Assembly (NCBI GenBank): GCA_964417825.1
Contig: CAYQJC010000027.1
Coordinates: 1-7,341, forward strand
Source: CAYQJC01 sp964417825
Lineage (GTDB): Bacteria; Patescibacteriota; Minisyncoccia; Minisyncoccales; CG1-02-41-26
Length of the DNA: 7,341 bases
Direction of reading: 5' to 3'
The notes beneath the pieces were generated by a model. The model was not told the origin of the DNA, made no database searches, and was given only the letters and a program-made list of their open reading frames with translations. How positions within the stretch are numbered: the stretch's first letter is position 1; each line of letters begins with the position of its first letter. Shown piece by piece: positions 5,763 to 7,341 of the stretch. The translations under genes were made by a program, and so were the position numbers.

Positions 5763-7226
5763 ATGGCTAATTTACCAGAAATTAGGAAAAATCGAGAGGA
5801 GAAGCTAAAGAAGATTATTCATGCCGGACTGAATCCTTACCCTCAAAAAACGAGGAGGACTCATCAAATAAAGGAAGTCCTTGAGGATTTTTCCAAATTA
5901 GCTAAAAAAGCTCAAGAGATAGTTATGGCAGGCAGGGTGAGAACTTTGCGAGAACACGGTGGAGCTACTTTTTTTGACATTGAGGATGGCACAGGAAAAA
6001 TTCAGGGGCTTTTGCGAAAAAATAAAATAGGAGAGAGGGGTTATCAGTTTTTTAGAGAACTTGTGGACATCGGAGATTTTCTTGAAGTCAGAGGTACTTT
6101 AATGAAAACCAAAACCGGTGAGAAAACCGTTGAGGTTTCTGATTTTGAAATTTTGGCAAAATCTCTATTGCCCTTGCCGGAGAAATGGCACGGCCTTCAG
6201 GATATTGAAGAAAGATACCGCAAAAGATATCTTGATTTGTTGTTTAATAAAGAAATCAAACAGAAATTTGAACTACGGGCGAAAATAATCAAAACCCTAA
6301 GAGAATTTTTAGAATCAGAAGAGTTTTTAGAAGTTGAAACTCCAATTTTACAACCAATTTATGGTGGAGCTAAAGCCAGACCTTTTAAAACTCACTTAAA
6401 CGCATTAGATTTAGATTTGTATTTAAGAATTTCTCCAGAATTGTATTTAAAGAGATTACTTGTTGGGGGGTTTGAAAAAATTTACGAAATTGGCAAATGC
6501 TTCCGTAATGAAGGCGTAGATAAATCTCATAACCCTGATTTTACAATGTTAGAATTCTACTGGGCTTTCGCTGACTACAGAGATATGATGAAATTAACCG
6601 AGAAAATGTTTAGCTTCTTGTTAAAGAAAATTTTTGGCAAACTTGAAATTGTCTACGAAGGTAAGAAAATAAACTTTAAACCTCCTTGGAAAAGAATTGA
6701 ATTCTTCGAACTTTTCCAAAAAGAAACCGGATTAAATCTAGAAGAACTTTCAAAAGAAGGTTTAGAGAGGGAAGCGAAAAAGATGGGAATTGAGATTGAA
6801 AAAAACGCTCAAAAAGCAGAAATCGCTGACAAGATTTTCAAAAAAATTTGCCAGAACAAAATTCAACAGCCCACTTTCTTGGTTCATCACCCCAAAGGAG
6901 CTTTTCCTTTGGCAAAAACTTTTGAAAAAAATCCCAAAAAATTAGCTAATTTTCAAGCAATTGTGGCTGGCTGGGAGTTAATAAATGCTTTCTCTGAATT
7001 GAACGATCCAATTGAACAAAGAAAAAGATTTGAAGAACAAGAAAAACTTTATAAAAAAGGATTAGAAGAAGCTCAAAGAATGGATGAAGATTTCTTAACT
7101 GCTTTAGAATATGGAATGCCCCCAGCTGCTGGCTTTGGCATGGGTATAGATAGATTAGTAGCTTTGCTGACTAATTCTCATAGTTTACGAGAGGTGATAT
7201 TGTTCCCAACGATGCGCCCGAAATAA
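5763..7226 (+). CDS. lysS: Lysyl-tRNA synthetase, class II
   Basis: This cytoplasmic enzyme charges tRNA-Lys with lysine using ATP. The 487-residue product has the expected class IIb layout. The N-terminal OB-fold anticodon-binding domain spans about 50-135 (VMAGRVRTLREHGGATFFDI at 54-73, then FLEVRGTLMKTKTGE). It is followed by LPLPEKWHGLQDIEERYRKR (136-155), motif 1 (FLEVETPILQPIYGGAKARPF region, 188-208), motif 2 (CFRNEGVDKSHNPDFTMLEF, 246-265) and motif 3 (GFGMGIDRLVALLT, 457-470). The lysine-pocket segment NAFSELNDP (408-416) is intact. One deviation is HHPKGAFPLAK (375-385), where relatives such as E. coli LysS have a P-x-E-x-S-P-L-A pattern; Glu and Ser are replaced by Gly and Phe. Length is close to the E. 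coli enzyme (505). The ATG at 5763 suits the promoter. It is transcribed alone, with terminators or repeats on both sides. Confidence 0.97.
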   Translation: MANLPEIRKNREEKLKKIIHAGLNPYPQKTRRTHQIKEVLEDFSKLAKKAQEIVMAGRVRTLREHGGATFFDIEDGTGKIQGLLRKNKIGERGYQFFRELVDIGDFLEVRGTLMKTKTGEKTVEVSDFEILAKSLLPLPEKWHGLQDIEERYRKRYLDLLFNKEIKQKFELRAKIIKTLREFLESEEFLEVETPILQPIYGGAKARPFKTHLNALDLDLYLRISPELYLKRLLVGGFEKIYEIGKCFRNEGVDKSHNPDFTMLEFYWAFADYRDMMKLTEKMFSFLLKKIFGKLEIVYEGKKINFKPPWKRIEFFELFQKETGLNLEELSKEGLEREAKKMGIEIEKNAQKAEIADKIFKKICQNKIQQPTFLVHHPKGAFPLAKTFEKNPKKLANFQAIVAGWELINAFSELNDPIEQRKRFEEQEKLYKKGLEEAQRMDEDFLTALEYGMPPAAGFGMGIDRLVALLTNSHSLREVILFPTMRPK

Positions 7227-7230
7227 TATC

Positions 7231-7341
7231 TCAGATGTTAGATGTCAAATGTCAAATCCATATCTTAGATGTCAAATCTAAATATCAATCAAAACATTTA
7301 ACATTTGACATTTGGTTTTGAGATTTGACATTTGAGATTTG
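7231..7341. repeat. Intergenic array of direct and inverted GTCAAAT repeats (runs off the window)
   Basis: The heptamer GTCAAAT occurs at 7244-7250, 7251-7257 and 7271-7277, and its complement ATTTGAC at 7303-7309 and 7323-7329. Longer inverted pairs are AAATGTCAAAT/ATTTGACATTT (7247-7257 with 7303-7313) and ATGTCAAATCT/AGATTTGACAT (7269-7279 with 7321-7331), both exact over 11 nt. The transcript could fold into a long imperfect hairpin just past lysS, but no T tract follows within the window. No open reading frame of note lies here. Confidence 0.85.

Noticed and set aside
7231..7341. CRISPR array
   Set aside because: The repeats are 7-11 nt, occur in both orientations and lack regular spacers of 25-40 nt; no cas gene is present.

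Overview
The window reads as an AT-rich bacterial chromosome segment, most likely from the Candidate Phyla Radiation (Patescibacteria, Parcubacteria/Microgenomates-like). The basis is indirect: an intron inside the 23S rRNA gene, compact and overlapping genes, few Shine-Dalgarno sites, low GC, and an intergenic array of short GTCAAAT-type repeats. TGA acts as an ordinary stop (mreC, the PBP2 gene and the small ORF at 4735 all end on it), so the TGA-recoding lineages (Gracilibacteria/SR1) are disfavoured. The phylum assignment is inference.

Layout, all on the + strand. (1) 1-228 is the 3' part of a group I intron with subgroup-IA-like architecture. It may begin with the last codons of an intron-encoded homing endonuclease. 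(2) 229 to about 512 is the 3' exon of 23S rRNA, from the position equivalent to E. coli C2594 to the end, so the intron sits at site L2593 in the peptidyl transferase centre. (3) A short spacer with a 10-nt tandem repeat leads to 5S rRNA (about 587-703) and a rho-independent terminator (724-748). (4) 801-4133 is a cell-wall elongation operon, mreC-mreD-mrdA (PBP2), whose genes overlap by 4 and 23 nt. (5) 4221-5648 is an accessory cassette: an Rrf2-family regulator lacking the usual Fe-S cysteines, an unrecognised 58-residue protein, and a TauE/SafE (TSUP) sulfur-anion exporter, closed by a strong terminator. (6) 5763-7226 is class II lysyl-tRNA synthetase with a near-consensus promoter placed so that its mRNA is probably leaderless. 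(7) 7227 to the end is a non-coding array of direct and inverted GTCAAAT repeats.

The rRNA operon, the wall genes and lysS are housekeeping. MreC, MreD and PBP2 form part of the elongasome; MreB and RodA must be encoded elsewhere if present. The most distinctive parts are the L2593 intron and the Rrf2/small protein/TauE cassette. In the cassette a cysteine-free regulator is preceded by repeated TTAATAGAT sites, and the exporter has clearly higher GC (about 45% by hand count) than the regulator (about 29%).
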